Of a DNA stretch of 33,134 nt, positions 8,483 through 16,500 are shown one piece after another. Source of the DNA: an uncultured Anaerolineae bacterium. Lineage in GTDB: Bacteria > Chloroflexota > Anaerolineae > Anaerolineales > Villigracilaceae. The number at the start of each line of letters is the position of its first letter. Position 1 is the first letter of the stretch. The stretch spans positions 1-33,134 of the forward strand of contig CAIWAX010000008.1 of NCBI GenBank assembly GCA_903910795.1, in the 5' to 3' direction. Under the pieces are notes generated by a model, which worked only from the letters and a program-made list of their open reading frames with translations, was not told the DNA's origin and did not search any database. The translations under genes and the position numbers were made by a program.

Positions 8483-9507
8483 ACGTGCCACCCGGCAAAT
8501 TATTGATCGTGGATGATAACAAGGTAAACCGGCTGCTGCTGGCGCGCAGCCTGGAACAGCAGGGACACAAGGTTTCCGCTGCCGAAAACGGCCGCCAGGC
8601 CCTGGAAATGATCAAGACCGAAAATTTCGACATTATCCTTTCGGACATCGAAATGCCGGTCATGGATGGGTTCCAACTGCTCGCGGAATTGAAAGCGGAT
8701 GTACACTTGCGTGACCTGCCGGTGATCATGACCAGCGCGCTGGATGAGCTGGACGGCGTTGTGCGCTGTATCGAAATGGGCGCGCAAGATTATTTGACCA
8801 AACCCGTCAATGCTGTCCTGCTCAGGGCGCGCATTAACGCCAGCCTGGAAAAGAAAAGGCTGCGCGATGAACAGGTTGCGCTGGTGCGGCGTTTTGCCAC
8901 ATCCGAAGTGATGGACGACCTGGCGAATACAAAGTTTTCGCTGGGCGGCAAACACATCAACGCTTCGGCGATGTTCTCAGACATCCGTTCTTTTACAACC
9001 ATCACCGAATCACAGCCTCCCGATGAGACGATTGAACTGCTCAACACATATTACACGCTGATGTTTGATGCCATCAACGGGCACGGCGGGGTGGTTAATC
9101 AGATGATAGGGGATGGGCTGATGGCCATGTTTGGCGCCCCGCTGCCGCAGGAAGATCACTGTGAGCGGGCTGTGCTGGCCGCCCTGGAAATGATCGACAT
9201 GCTCAACCTGGAACGCGTCTCCCAGGGGAAGACGGATATCCACATCGGGATTGGGATCGCCTCCGGCGAGGTGATCGCGGGCTACACGGGTACGCGCGAG
9301 CGCGCCACCTATACCGCGGTAGGCGACACAGTCAACCTGGCGGCCCGCCTCGAATCACATACCAAGGTGGTTGGGCAGCCGATCTTAATTGACGCGAACA
9401 CCCAAAAAGCGCTCGATCAGAGCATCAAGGTGGAAGCGCTGGGAGCCTACCAGCTTAAAGGAAAGACCGTCAGCGTTGAAATATTTTCTGTGGTGGTAAA
9501 GCAGTAA
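8473..9507 (+). CDS. Response regulator with class III nucleotide cyclase domain
   Basis: The 344-residue protein has an N-terminal receiver domain (about 8-125), with acidic pair DD (14-15), phospho-acceptor Asp58 in LSDIEMPVMDG, Thr87 and Lys110. A short coiled linker (125-140) leads to a class III cyclase catalytic domain (about 160-342). The two metal-binding aspartates are present (Asp170 in FSDIRSFT, Asp214 in MIGDG), as are Asn288 and Arg292 (VNLAARLE). The position that normally holds the adenine-specifying Lys (usually in a K-x-I-G-D context) is Gln210, and the partner position is Thr281, so ATP versus GTP preference cannot be called. It would make a cyclic nucleotide when phosphorylated. 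Its likely partners just upstream are broken, so another kinase would be needed. Confidence 0.9.
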   Translation: MGSNVPPGKLLIVDDNKVNRLLLARSLEQQGHKVSAAENGRQALEMIKTENFDIILSDIEMPVMDGFQLLAELKADVHLRDLPVIMTSALDELDGVVRCIEMGAQDYLTKPVNAVLLRARINASLEKKRLRDEQVALVRRFATSEVMDDLANTKFSLGGKHINASAMFSDIRSFTTITESQPPDETIELLNTYYTLMFDAINGHGGVVNQMIGDGLMAMFGAPLPQEDHCERAVLAALEMIDMLNLERVSQGKTDIHIGIGIASGEVIAGYTGTRERATYTAVGDTVNLAARLESHTKVVGQPILIDANTQKALDQSIKVEALGAYQLKGKTVSVEIFSVVVKQ

Positions 9508-9645
9508 AACCAAGATTTGGGCCTTGTCACTTTTCAGTTTTACCTTAAAATTCATGTGATCGATTAATTCAGCCATTTCAAACTGCCTCATGGCATCCCG
9601 GCCCTTGAGGTAGTTTTTTACTTTTTCCCGGATTGAGGGACCCTT

Positions 9646-10707
9646 ATGCAAGAACTGGTTGTCAGCCTTCACATGCACACCACTTATTCAGATGGCACCG
9701 GATCGCATAAAGATATCGGCGAAGCAGCTTTGAAGGCCGGGTTGGACGCAGTCATTGTGACGGATCACAATGTGCTGGTCAATGGGCCGGAAGGGTATTA
9801 CAAGGAAGGCCGGCGGCGGGTTTTGCTGCTGATCGGCGAAGAAATCCATGACCAGGCGCGCTTGCCACAAAAAAGTCATTTGCTGGTATTCAATGCCCGG
9901 CGCGAACTTGCCAGCCTGGCGCCAGACCCGCAAAACCTGGTTGATCATGTGCGCCGCGAAGGCGGTTTGTCCTTTATTGCGCATCTTTACGACCCTGAAT
10001 GCCCGCCTATTAAAGAAGTAGATATTTCCTGGGTGGATTGGCAGGTGCAGGGCTACACGGGTATCGAGTTGTGGAACAGCCTGAGCGAACTCAAAATCCA
10101 CGGGAAAAGCATCCTGCACATCCTTTTTTATATCTTCTTTCCGGCCTTTCTCAATCACCAGCCGCCGCGAGAGCATCTTGACAAATGGAATGAGCTTCTC
10201 AATAGCGGCAAAAAGGTTGTCGCGGTGGGCGGCGCGGATGCGCACGCGCTGCATGTCAGCGCCGGGCCGCTGCACCGCACAGTTTTCCCATACGAGTTTC
10301 ACTTTAGAGGCATTACCACCCACCTGCTGACACCCACAGCCCTGACAGGCGAAATGGAAGCGGACAAGAAAATGATCTATGCCGCGTTTGAAGCCGGGCA
10401 TTGTTTTACCGCCTACGATTTACCCGCTTCCACACGCGGCTTCAACTTCACCGCGCAGGGACGCGAGTCAACAGCCATCATGGGCGATGAGATTTCATCC
10501 GCGGGAGGGGTTACATTTAATATAAAACTGCCCCAGGTTGCGGAATGCCGTCTCCTGAAAGATAGCAAAGTGATCCAAACCTGGAGCAACCGCGAGATTT
10601 GCACGCACATGACCACTGAGCCAGGCGTTTACCGGGTGGAAGTCTACCGGCGCTACCTGGGTATTCAGCGCGGCTGGGTTTTCAGCAATCCTATTTATGT
10701 GCATTAA
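9646..10707 (+). CDS. PHP-domain metal-dependent phosphoesterase
   Basis: The 353-residue protein has PHP metal-ligand motifs in order: HMHTTYSDG (9-17), TDHN (about 39-42), GEEI (about 64-67), FIAHLYDP (about 107-114) and GGADAHA (about 199-205). This fold uses a trinuclear metal site to hydrolyse phosphoesters. Stand-alone members include histidinol-phosphatase-like and nucleotide-directed enzymes. The C-terminal 100 residues look like a beta-rich domain (RGFNFTAQGR, GVYRVEVYRRYLG) seen in larger stand-alone PHP proteins. The ATG follows GAGGGA. Cyclic or oligonucleotide chemistry would fit the neighbouring cyclase, but this is speculation. Confidence 0.85.
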   Translation: MQELVVSLHMHTTYSDGTGSHKDIGEAALKAGLDAVIVTDHNVLVNGPEGYYKEGRRRVLLLIGEEIHDQARLPQKSHLLVFNARRELASLAPDPQNLVDHVRREGGLSFIAHLYDPECPPIKEVDISWVDWQVQGYTGIELWNSLSELKIHGKSILHILFYIFFPAFLNHQPPREHLDKWNELLNSGKKVVAVGGADAHALHVSAGPLHRTVFPYEFHFRGITTHLLTPTALTGEMEADKKMIYAAFEAGHCFTAYDLPASTRGFNFTAQGRESTAIMGDEISSAGGVTFNIKLPQVAECRLLKDSKVIQTWSNREICTHMTTEPGVYRVEVYRRYLGIQRGWVFSNPIYVH

Positions 10708-10725
10708 TGGCGCTTAAAGTCATCC

Positions 10726-10754
10726 TAGCCAAATCTGACATTGTAGACTAAAAT
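10726..10754 (+). promoter_or_regulatory. Candidate promoter of rpsF-ssb-rpsR
   Basis: TAGCCA (10726-10731) and TAAAAT (10749-10754) are separated by 17 bases. Transcription from here would give a leader of about 100 bases that includes the candidate S6:S18-binding structure. Confidence 0.4.
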
Positions 10755-10787
10755 AAAATCCGTTTTTCATCAGCCGTGTTTAACTTG

Positions 10788-10853
10788 CGGCTCCTTCCGC
10801 CCCTGGCAACCATCCACGATGTGTAGTCCAGGAGCTATCCCGAGGAAAGGAGG
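10788..10853 (+). promoter_or_regulatory. Candidate S6:S18 autoregulatory leader of rpsF
   Basis: CCTGG (10802-10806) pairs with CCAGG (10828-10832), and GCT (10790-10792) with AGC (10833-10835). A one-sided bulge between them contains CCG (10797-10799). A bulged CCG next to a stem and hairpin is the hallmark of the known rpsF-leader motif bound by the S6-S18 complex. The same CTCCTT (10791-10796) can instead pair with the ribosome site AAGGAG (10847-10852), which offers a way to switch translation. Confidence 0.45.
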
Positions 10854-10864
10854 TTTATCCCCCT

Positions 10865-11149
10865 ATGCGTAATTACGAGTTGGTTTGCATTATCCACCCT
10901 GATCTGGACGAGAACGCTTTTAAAGCAATTATCGAGAAGGTTAGCGGTTGGGTTACAGAAGCAGGCGGCAGCGTGGACAAAGTGGATGTTTGGGGTCGTC
11001 GTCGTATGGCCTATCACATCAACAAACAGCGCGAAGGTCAGTATGTTTTACTGCACCTGAGTATGGTACCCACCAGCACTGCTTTGCTCGAACGGAACAT
11101 CCGTTTCCAGGAATCCGTTATGCGTTCAATGCTCACAGTGGTTGAATAA
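10865..11149 (+). CDS. rpsF: 30S ribosomal protein S6
   Basis: The 94-residue protein is of standard length for bS6. It has the typical start RNYELVCIIHPDLDEN and the conserved WGRRRMAYHINKQREGQYVLL. It binds S18 and 16S rRNA in the platform of the small subunit. A strong AAAGGAGG site lies 11 bases before the ATG. It is first in the classical rpsF-ssb-rpsR order, so it is very likely cotranscribed with ssb, 65 bases downstream. Confidence 0.97.
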   Translation: MRNYELVCIIHPDLDENAFKAIIEKVSGWVTEAGGSVDKVDVWGRRRMAYHINKQREGQYVLLHLSMVPTSTALLERNIRFQESVMRSMLTVVE

Positions 11150-11181
11150 TTCATCATCCCGTCGGTTAAAAATGAATGCAC

Positions 11182-11204
11182 GGAAAGTACCCATAAGTTC
11201 AGTA
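11182..11204 (-). repeat. 23-bp segment shared with the MITE-like element, in the ssb leader
   Basis: This segment (GGAAAGTACCCATAAGTTC and four more bases) is an exact inverted match to 7309-7331 in the truncated element. A diverged version occurs at 20835-20857 before the HtrA gene. It directly precedes the ssb ribosome site AAGGAG. Confidence 0.7.
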
Positions 11205-11214
11205 AGGAGTCAAT

Positions 11215-11637
11215 ATGAGCCGGGGCTTGAATAAAGTAATGATCATTGGTCATCTGGGCCGTGACCCGGAAATGCGTTACACACCTTCCGGCCGCCCGGT
11301 GACAACATTTACCGTAGCCACCAGTCGTTCATGGAACACCTCCGACGGTGAACACCATACTGAGACTGAGTGGTTTAATATCGTTACATGGAGCAACCTC
11401 GCAGAAACCTGCAAACAGTACCTAACCAAAGGCCAGCAAGTTTATATCGAAGGCCGTTTACAGACCCGCCATTGGGAAGACAAAGAAGGCAACAAGCACA
11501 ACAGTGTGGAAGTTGTTGCCAACGAAATGATCATGCTGGGCGACCGGCGTGAGGCGAACTCTGCAAACAGCCATGCTGCTGAGAACCCGGACGGATCTGA
11601 CGTACCGACCACGGAAGAGGATGAATTTCCTTTTTAG
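11215..11637 (+). CDS. ssb: Single-stranded DNA-binding protein
   Basis: The 140-residue protein has one OB fold (about 1-108) that begins with the conserved NKVMIIGHLGRDPEMRYTPSG and includes TEWFNIVTWSNLAE and QVYIEGRLQTRHWEDKEGN. A short acidic tail ends in EEDEFPF, the tip that binds partner proteins in replication and repair. AAGGAG lies 8 bases before the ATG. It is in the standard position between rpsF and rpsR. The intergenic gap to rpsR (187 bases) is larger than usual and is filled by two copies of a CCCGCAGGGTACATA repeat and a possible internal promoter. Confidence 0.97.
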   Translation: MSRGLNKVMIIGHLGRDPEMRYTPSGRPVTTFTVATSRSWNTSDGEHHTETEWFNIVTWSNLAETCKQYLTKGQQVYIEGRLQTRHWEDKEGNKHNSVEVVANEMIMLGDRREANSANSHAAENPDGSDVPTTEEDEFPF

Positions 11638-11647
11638 TTTTCGATCG

Positions 11648-11718
11648 GCACAAGTCTGCCCGCAGGGTACATAAAATGCATTCAGCGTTGTTGCACAAGC
11701 CCGCAGGGTACATATAAT
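11648..11718 (+). repeat. Tandem CCCGCAGGGTACATA repeats between ssb and rpsR
   Basis: Two units, at 11648-11677 and 11693-11718, share GCACAAG, then GCCCGCAGGGTACATA, then an A/T-rich end. The central 16 bases are identical. Two more copies of the core lie inside smc at 15419-15434 and 15452-15467. Confidence 0.85.
11691..11718 (+). promoter_or_regulatory. Candidate internal promoter for rpsR
   Basis: A perfect TATAAT (11713-11718) lies 16 bases after TTGCAC (11691-11696). The -10 box is formed by the end of the second CCCGCAGGGTACATA repeat, so the repeat may have supplied it. Confidence 0.4.
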
Positions 11719-11824
11719 ATTTACTTTCCCGGTTCGTTGGAAAAGCTGAATTTCAGCCATAAGAACAAAGATCGGGTATTTGTTATAAATGCGGCTGTAC
11801 ACTGCCGCATGTGGAGAAAAATCT

Positions 11825-12112
11825 ATGGATTACAATCGCGATAGAGATAAAGGATCGGATGAAGGCGGTCAGGGCGGCGAACGCCGTTATTTTTCACGCC
11901 CCAAGATTTGCGCTTTCTGCTCCGATAAAAACTTGAAAATCGATTATAAAGCGGTTGATATGCTCAAACGCTATGTAACCGAAGAAGGCAAAATCCGCCC
12001 ACGGCGGCAAACCGGCACCTGCGCCAAACACCAGCGTGACCTGGCCAGTTCCGTGAAACGCGCCAGGAACATTGCCCTCCTTCCTTATGTCGGCAGTGGC
12101 AGGGAAGACTAA
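11825..12112 (+). CDS. rpsR: 30S ribosomal protein S18
   Basis: The 95-residue protein has the bS18 core: [20 protein letters not shown], followed by [30 protein letters not shown] (about 53-90). It retains zinc-type cysteines (Cys31, Cys34 and Cys65), and its N-terminal extension is hydrophilic and Gly/Asp-rich. It forms a dimer with S6 on 16S rRNA. The ATG at 11825 (MDYNRD) is chosen because GGAGA lies 8 bases upstream; an in-frame ATG at 11789 has no such site. A terminator follows. Confidence 0.95.
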   Translation: MDYNRDRDKGSDEGGQGGERRYFSRPKICAFCSDKNLKIDYKAVDMLKRYVTEEGKIRPRRQTGTCAKHQRDLASSVKRARNIALLPYVGSGRED

Positions 12113-12123
12113 GAAAACACTTA

Positions 12124-12182
12124 GAAGGGCATGGTAAAGCTCTCCTCCCGTGCAAGAACCGGGATTACCATGCCCTTCTTTC
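12124..12182 (+). terminator. Terminator of the rpsF-ssb-rpsR operon
   Basis: A perfect 14-bp stem (12124-12137 with 12165-12178) has a 27-base loop and is followed by TTTCTTG. It lies between rpsR and the parvulin gene. Confidence 0.7.
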
Positions 12183-12197
12183 TTGTGTGAGACACCT

Positions 12198-13493
12198 ATG
12201 CCTAACCAAAAACATGTTAACAAGAAGCACCTGGCCCATCTGGAAATTGTCCGGCGCCAGGATCGCGTTATTCGTATCAGCGCCCTGATCATCATTTTAC
12301 TGGTCGTCGGGATCGTTGCATACGGGATCCTTGCCAATACAGTCTTGCTCCCGTTACGCTCGGTAGCCAGCGTCAATGGAGATAATATCTCCGCGGGGGA
12401 ATTCCAGACTCAGGTCAAGATCCAGCGAATTCAGACGATCAACCAGTATATGCAGTACATGCAATATGCCCAGATGTTCGGCATCCAGGATCCGATGAAC
12501 GATCAGAATTTCGGACCAATGCTGCAGCAAGAGACTAATAGCCTGACAAAAACAGATGTCATGGGGCAGCTTGTGATTGATCAGTTGGTCAACAACCGGC
12601 TCATCCGCCAGGAAGCCAAAAAACGCAATATCAGCGTGAGCGATGCGGAAATTGACAAAGCCATGCAAGATAGTTTTCAATATTATCCCAATGGCACGCC
12701 AACTGTTGTTCCAACCGCCACAGCCGTAGTTATGCCAACGCTCAACCCGACTGAACTGGCGCTTGTGACCATCACTCCCACCGCTTCACCCGCCCCAAGC
12801 GAGACGGCCGCGCCAACCGCTACCAGCGACCCGAAGGTCACCCCCACGTTAATCCCCACCACCGCTCCAACCGCCACCAACGAGCCAACCGCCACCGCGG
12901 TCAGCCCGGATGGCTATAAAACCCTGCTCCAAACCCGTATCACTGATCTGCAGAAGAGCACCGGGCTCGATATGAATTTTTACCGCTCTCTGATCTCGGA
13001 TAGTTTGCTGCGTGATAAGCTGATGGCTGAAGTAACGAAGGATTTGAAACCAGAGCAGGAACAGGTTTGGGCACGCCATATCCTTGTTGCCACCCAGGTT
13101 GAAGCGGATGCAGTTGAAGCCCGTCTTAAGGCTGGCGAAGATTTTGCAAAAGTTGCGGCTGAAGTCTCCACCGATACTGGTTCCAAGGTTAAAGGCGGTG
13201 ATTTGGGCTGGTTTGCAAAAGGCGCAATGGTTGCCGAATTTGAGCAGGCAGCCTTCTCCATGACTGTTGGGCAAATTAGCGCCCCGGTCAAGAGCCAATT
13301 CGGTTTCCATATCATCCAGGTACTCGGGCACGAAAACCGCCCACTGGATTCCAGCGCCTTCACAACGCTAAAAACCACCACTTTCAACGATTTCGTAAAA
13401 GGCTTGCGCACTGCAGCCAAAGTTGATATTTATGATCTTTGGAAGACAATTGTTCCGACCGAACCGGCCATGCCTTCTACAAACGGCCAGTAA
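12198..13493 (+). CDS. Membrane-anchored parvulin-type peptidyl-prolyl isomerase
   Basis: The 431-residue protein has a basic N-terminus and one membrane segment (about 30-55), then a SurA/PrsA-like helical region (about 60-160). A Thr/Pro/Ala-rich linker (about 165-236) leads to a second helical part and a parvulin domain (about 290-390: ARHILVATQ, GGDLGWFAKGAMVAEFEQAAF, SQFGFHIIQV). It should assist folding of exported proteins on the outer face of the membrane. The long TPTAT-type linker is unusual for the family and probably spaces the catalytic domain from the membrane. The start at 12198 is chosen over 12150, which would lie inside the terminator stem. Confidence 0.9.
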   Translation: MPNQKHVNKKHLAHLEIVRRQDRVIRISALIIILLVVGIVAYGILANTVLLPLRSVASVNGDNISAGEFQTQVKIQRIQTINQYMQYMQYAQMFGIQDPMNDQNFGPMLQQETNSLTKTDVMGQLVIDQLVNNRLIRQEAKKRNISVSDAEIDKAMQDSFQYYPNGTPTVVPTATAVVMPTLNPTELALVTITPTASPAPSETAAPTATSDPKVTPTLIPTTAPTATNEPTATAVSPDGYKTLLQTRITDLQKSTGLDMNFYRSLISDSLLRDKLMAEVTKDLKPEQEQVWARHILVATQVEADAVEARLKAGEDFAKVAAEVSTDTGSKVKGGDLGWFAKGAMVAEFEQAAFSMTVGQISAPVKSQFGFHIIQVLGHENRPLDSSAFTTLKTTTFNDFVKGLRTAAKVDIYDLWKTIVPTEPAMPSTNGQ

Positions 13494-13508
13494 CAAATAT
13501 TTTAAATT

Positions 13509-13556
13509 CGATAATAAAAATCGCTTCTCTTTCAAGAGAAGCGATTTTTATTATCG
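13509..13556. terminator. Bidirectional terminator between parvulin gene and smc
   Basis: A perfect 23-bp stem with a 2-base TC loop (13509-13531, 13534-13556) has A5 and T5 runs built into both arms. It serves convergent genes, 15 bases from each stop codon. Confidence 0.92.
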
Positions 13557-13570
13557 ATGCATCACCCGGG

Positions 13571-16500
13571 TTATCCGCGATGTCCCAGCAATTCGTCGCT
13601 AACTTCATCCAGTTTAAGAGAGATTTGTTGGCTGGCCGAATCGCGCCCCATGGTGATGCCGTAAATTACATCAGCCACCTGCACAGTATTGCGGTTATGA
13701 GTGACAACGATAAACTGGGTCGTCTGGCTCAGTTCATCCAGCAGATCTCGAAACCGGCCAACATTGGCTTCATCCAGCATGGCATCCACTTCATCCATCA
13801 CGCAAACCGGCGTGGGCGAAACTTTGAGCAGCGCAAAGACGAGTGAAATAGCCGTCAGGGAGCGCTCTCCACCGGAAAGCAGGGCCAGGCCCTGCTCACG
13901 GCGCCCAGGCAGGCGAGCCTCGATATCAATACCCGTATCGGTCAGGTTGTCCGGGTCGGTTAACACCAGGCGCGCGGAGCCGCCGCCAAATAAGCGGGTA
14001 AAAATTGATTTGAACTCAACCGCCACGGCTTCAAAGGTTTTGAAGAACTCTTTTTTCGTCACTTCATCCAGTTCATTGATGACCTCACGAAGGTCGGCTT
14101 CGGCGTTCTTTAAATCTTCCACCTGGGTGGTCATAAATTCAAAGCGCTCTTTCACCGATTCGTATTCCTGCTGGGCATCCATGTTGACAGCCCCCATCCG
14201 CCGGATTTGGGCGCGCTTCTGCACGAGGCTTTCTTCAAGATCGGGCGAAAGCTCAGTGATGAGCGGCAAGGTTTCCACCATATCACCCAGGGGGAGCGGT
14301 ACGGCCCCGGTCATTTTGGCTTCATATTCGAATAAAACCAGACCAAAATCTTCTTCCACCCTGCGCTTCAGATTCTCGAGTGATTCCTGCTTCCGATTCA
14401 ATTCAATCTGTGTCTGCGAATAAATCCGTTCAACACTGGCCAAAACACGCTGAGCAGCCACCTCCTGCTCCTGAAGGGCGGTTTCCTGTTTTTCAGCTTC
14501 CGTCAGTTCCAACTCAGCCGGATCGATCAAGACCCGCAAAACTTCGATTTGTTCCTGCAAATCTTTTTCACGTATTTGCAGATTCGTTTTTTCAGCATCT
14601 AATAAACCAAAAGCGTTCCCCAATTCGGCCTCGCGCTGCCTGGCGGAAAGATATTGTTTTTGGACACGTTCAAGTATCTGCTCACGATCCAATTGGCGCG
14701 CGCGAGCGTCATTGACAGTTCTCTGCGAAACGGATACGCGGGCGCCCCAATAGGTTACCTGCGATGTCAGCTCTTCCAACGCAAGCCCGGCCATTTGTCC
14801 ATTCATTTTGCGCATCACATCCTGCGCATCCGCCAGCTTCTCTTCCACATCTTCCAGCAGCAGGGTCGTTTCGGTATTGTCACGTTCCGAAACGGCCACT
14901 TCCCTGGCCAGGGTATCCTTCTGCCCAGACTGGAAATCGCGCTGCCGCCGGGCGGACTCAAACGCCAGCGAAGCCTGCTGCTCGCTGGCAGTCGCTTCAT
15001 TGAAAGCTTTACGAACCTGGCGCAGGGTTTCCTCACGGGTTGTAATCTCTTTGTGTGCCAGACCCATCTCGGCAGTCAGCCCGGTGAGGGTCTCAATGAG
15101 ATTGTTCAGGGCAGCCACAGCGTTTGCAAGGCGTTCAGTCAGTTCGCGTTTTTCGCGGGGACGGCTGAGGGCGGCTGAACGCGTCTCTCTTCCAGCTACA
15201 ATCAATCCATCCGATCGAAACACTTCGCCAGCCAGGGTCACAAATCTCATGCCCGGATTTTGTGACCATAATCTGCGGGCAGAAGCACGTTCCTTTACAA
15301 CCAGCGTGCCGCCCAACAAATATTCCATCGCCAAACGCAACTCAGATTTTACTTTTACCAGGTTCGAAGCCAGACCCAGCACGGCCTCATCCTGCGGGAT
15401 ATTGGCTTGCCCATCCGGGCCCGCAGGGTATATATGCGCGGAAGGCAGCGAACCCGCAGGGTACGCAAAAATGACTGCCCGGCTGGTGGATTTTTCCAGC
15501 AAACCGAGAGCAGCATCGACACCCTGTCCCGATTCAAGTACAACAACATCAAAAGCATCTCCAAGCGCAGCCGCGATGGCGATCTCATAATCAGCCGGGA
15601 CATCTAATGCGGCGGATAACAAACCCTGCGTACCGCTCAGGTTGGATTTTCGGGAGGCTTCCAACAGAAACCTGGCCCCCTCCGCAAAACCGGAGAGGGA
15701 TTTTTCGGCCTGTTCAAGCACTTCCAATTGAGCCTGAAGTCTGGTTTGCTCACCCGCTTTGACATTGCGCTCATCCTGGCGCAGCCGGCGCGCGGCTTCC
15801 AATTCGCTCACCTGCTGACGCAGCGAAACGAGTTCGACTTCGGCCCGATGAAAAGCGTCTTCCGCCTGCTGCCGGTTCTTTTTAGCCGCGTTGAACTTTT
15901 TCTCGGCGGAAGCAAAGGTTTCTTCAGCGGTCGCGATCACAAGGTCGATGGCTTTAAGTTTTTCACGCTGGGAATCAATGCGGTTTTTCAGTTCATTCAG
16001 ATGCGCCTGGTGGTTGGCTCGCCTTGAATTTAAATTATTGAGGGTTTGACGGGCAGTGTTAAGCTTTTGTTCCACACCGGCCCTTTCAAGCTGACGGGCG
16101 TTGAGGGCCACCCTGGCGCTGGCCTCCTGGGTTTTGGCATCTTCCGCCTCAACCCGGATACGCTCAAAATCCGTCCGGGCCTCATCAACGCGTTCTATGG
16201 CGACGCGTTCTTCATCCATCAAACGCTGTTGATCTGAAACCGAATTTGCGCGGCTTTCGGTCAATGATCTGCGGCGCTCTTCGAGCACGGCCAATTCCCG
16301 ATTGATAGCTTCGCGCTGATTATGCAGGCCTGCCGATTGCCGGTGCCACTCATTCAACCGTGCGCGCAGGTCAATTAAATGTGCGCGAGTCGAACTGAAA
16401 CCATTGGTAAGGTCCTGGTAATTCTGGCGGGCCTCATGCAGCCTTTCTTCATGCTGCTTCGCAATGACCTGGGCTTCTGAAAGATCCTTTTGGGAGCGAT

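Noticed and set aside
11648-11718. Short CRISPR array
   Set aside because: There are only two units with a 15-base gap, and copies lie inside smc. No cas genes are near.
13439-13846. + strand frame across the parvulin stop and smc 3' end
   Set aside because: It crosses the bidirectional terminator and is antisense to the conserved SMC Walker B region.
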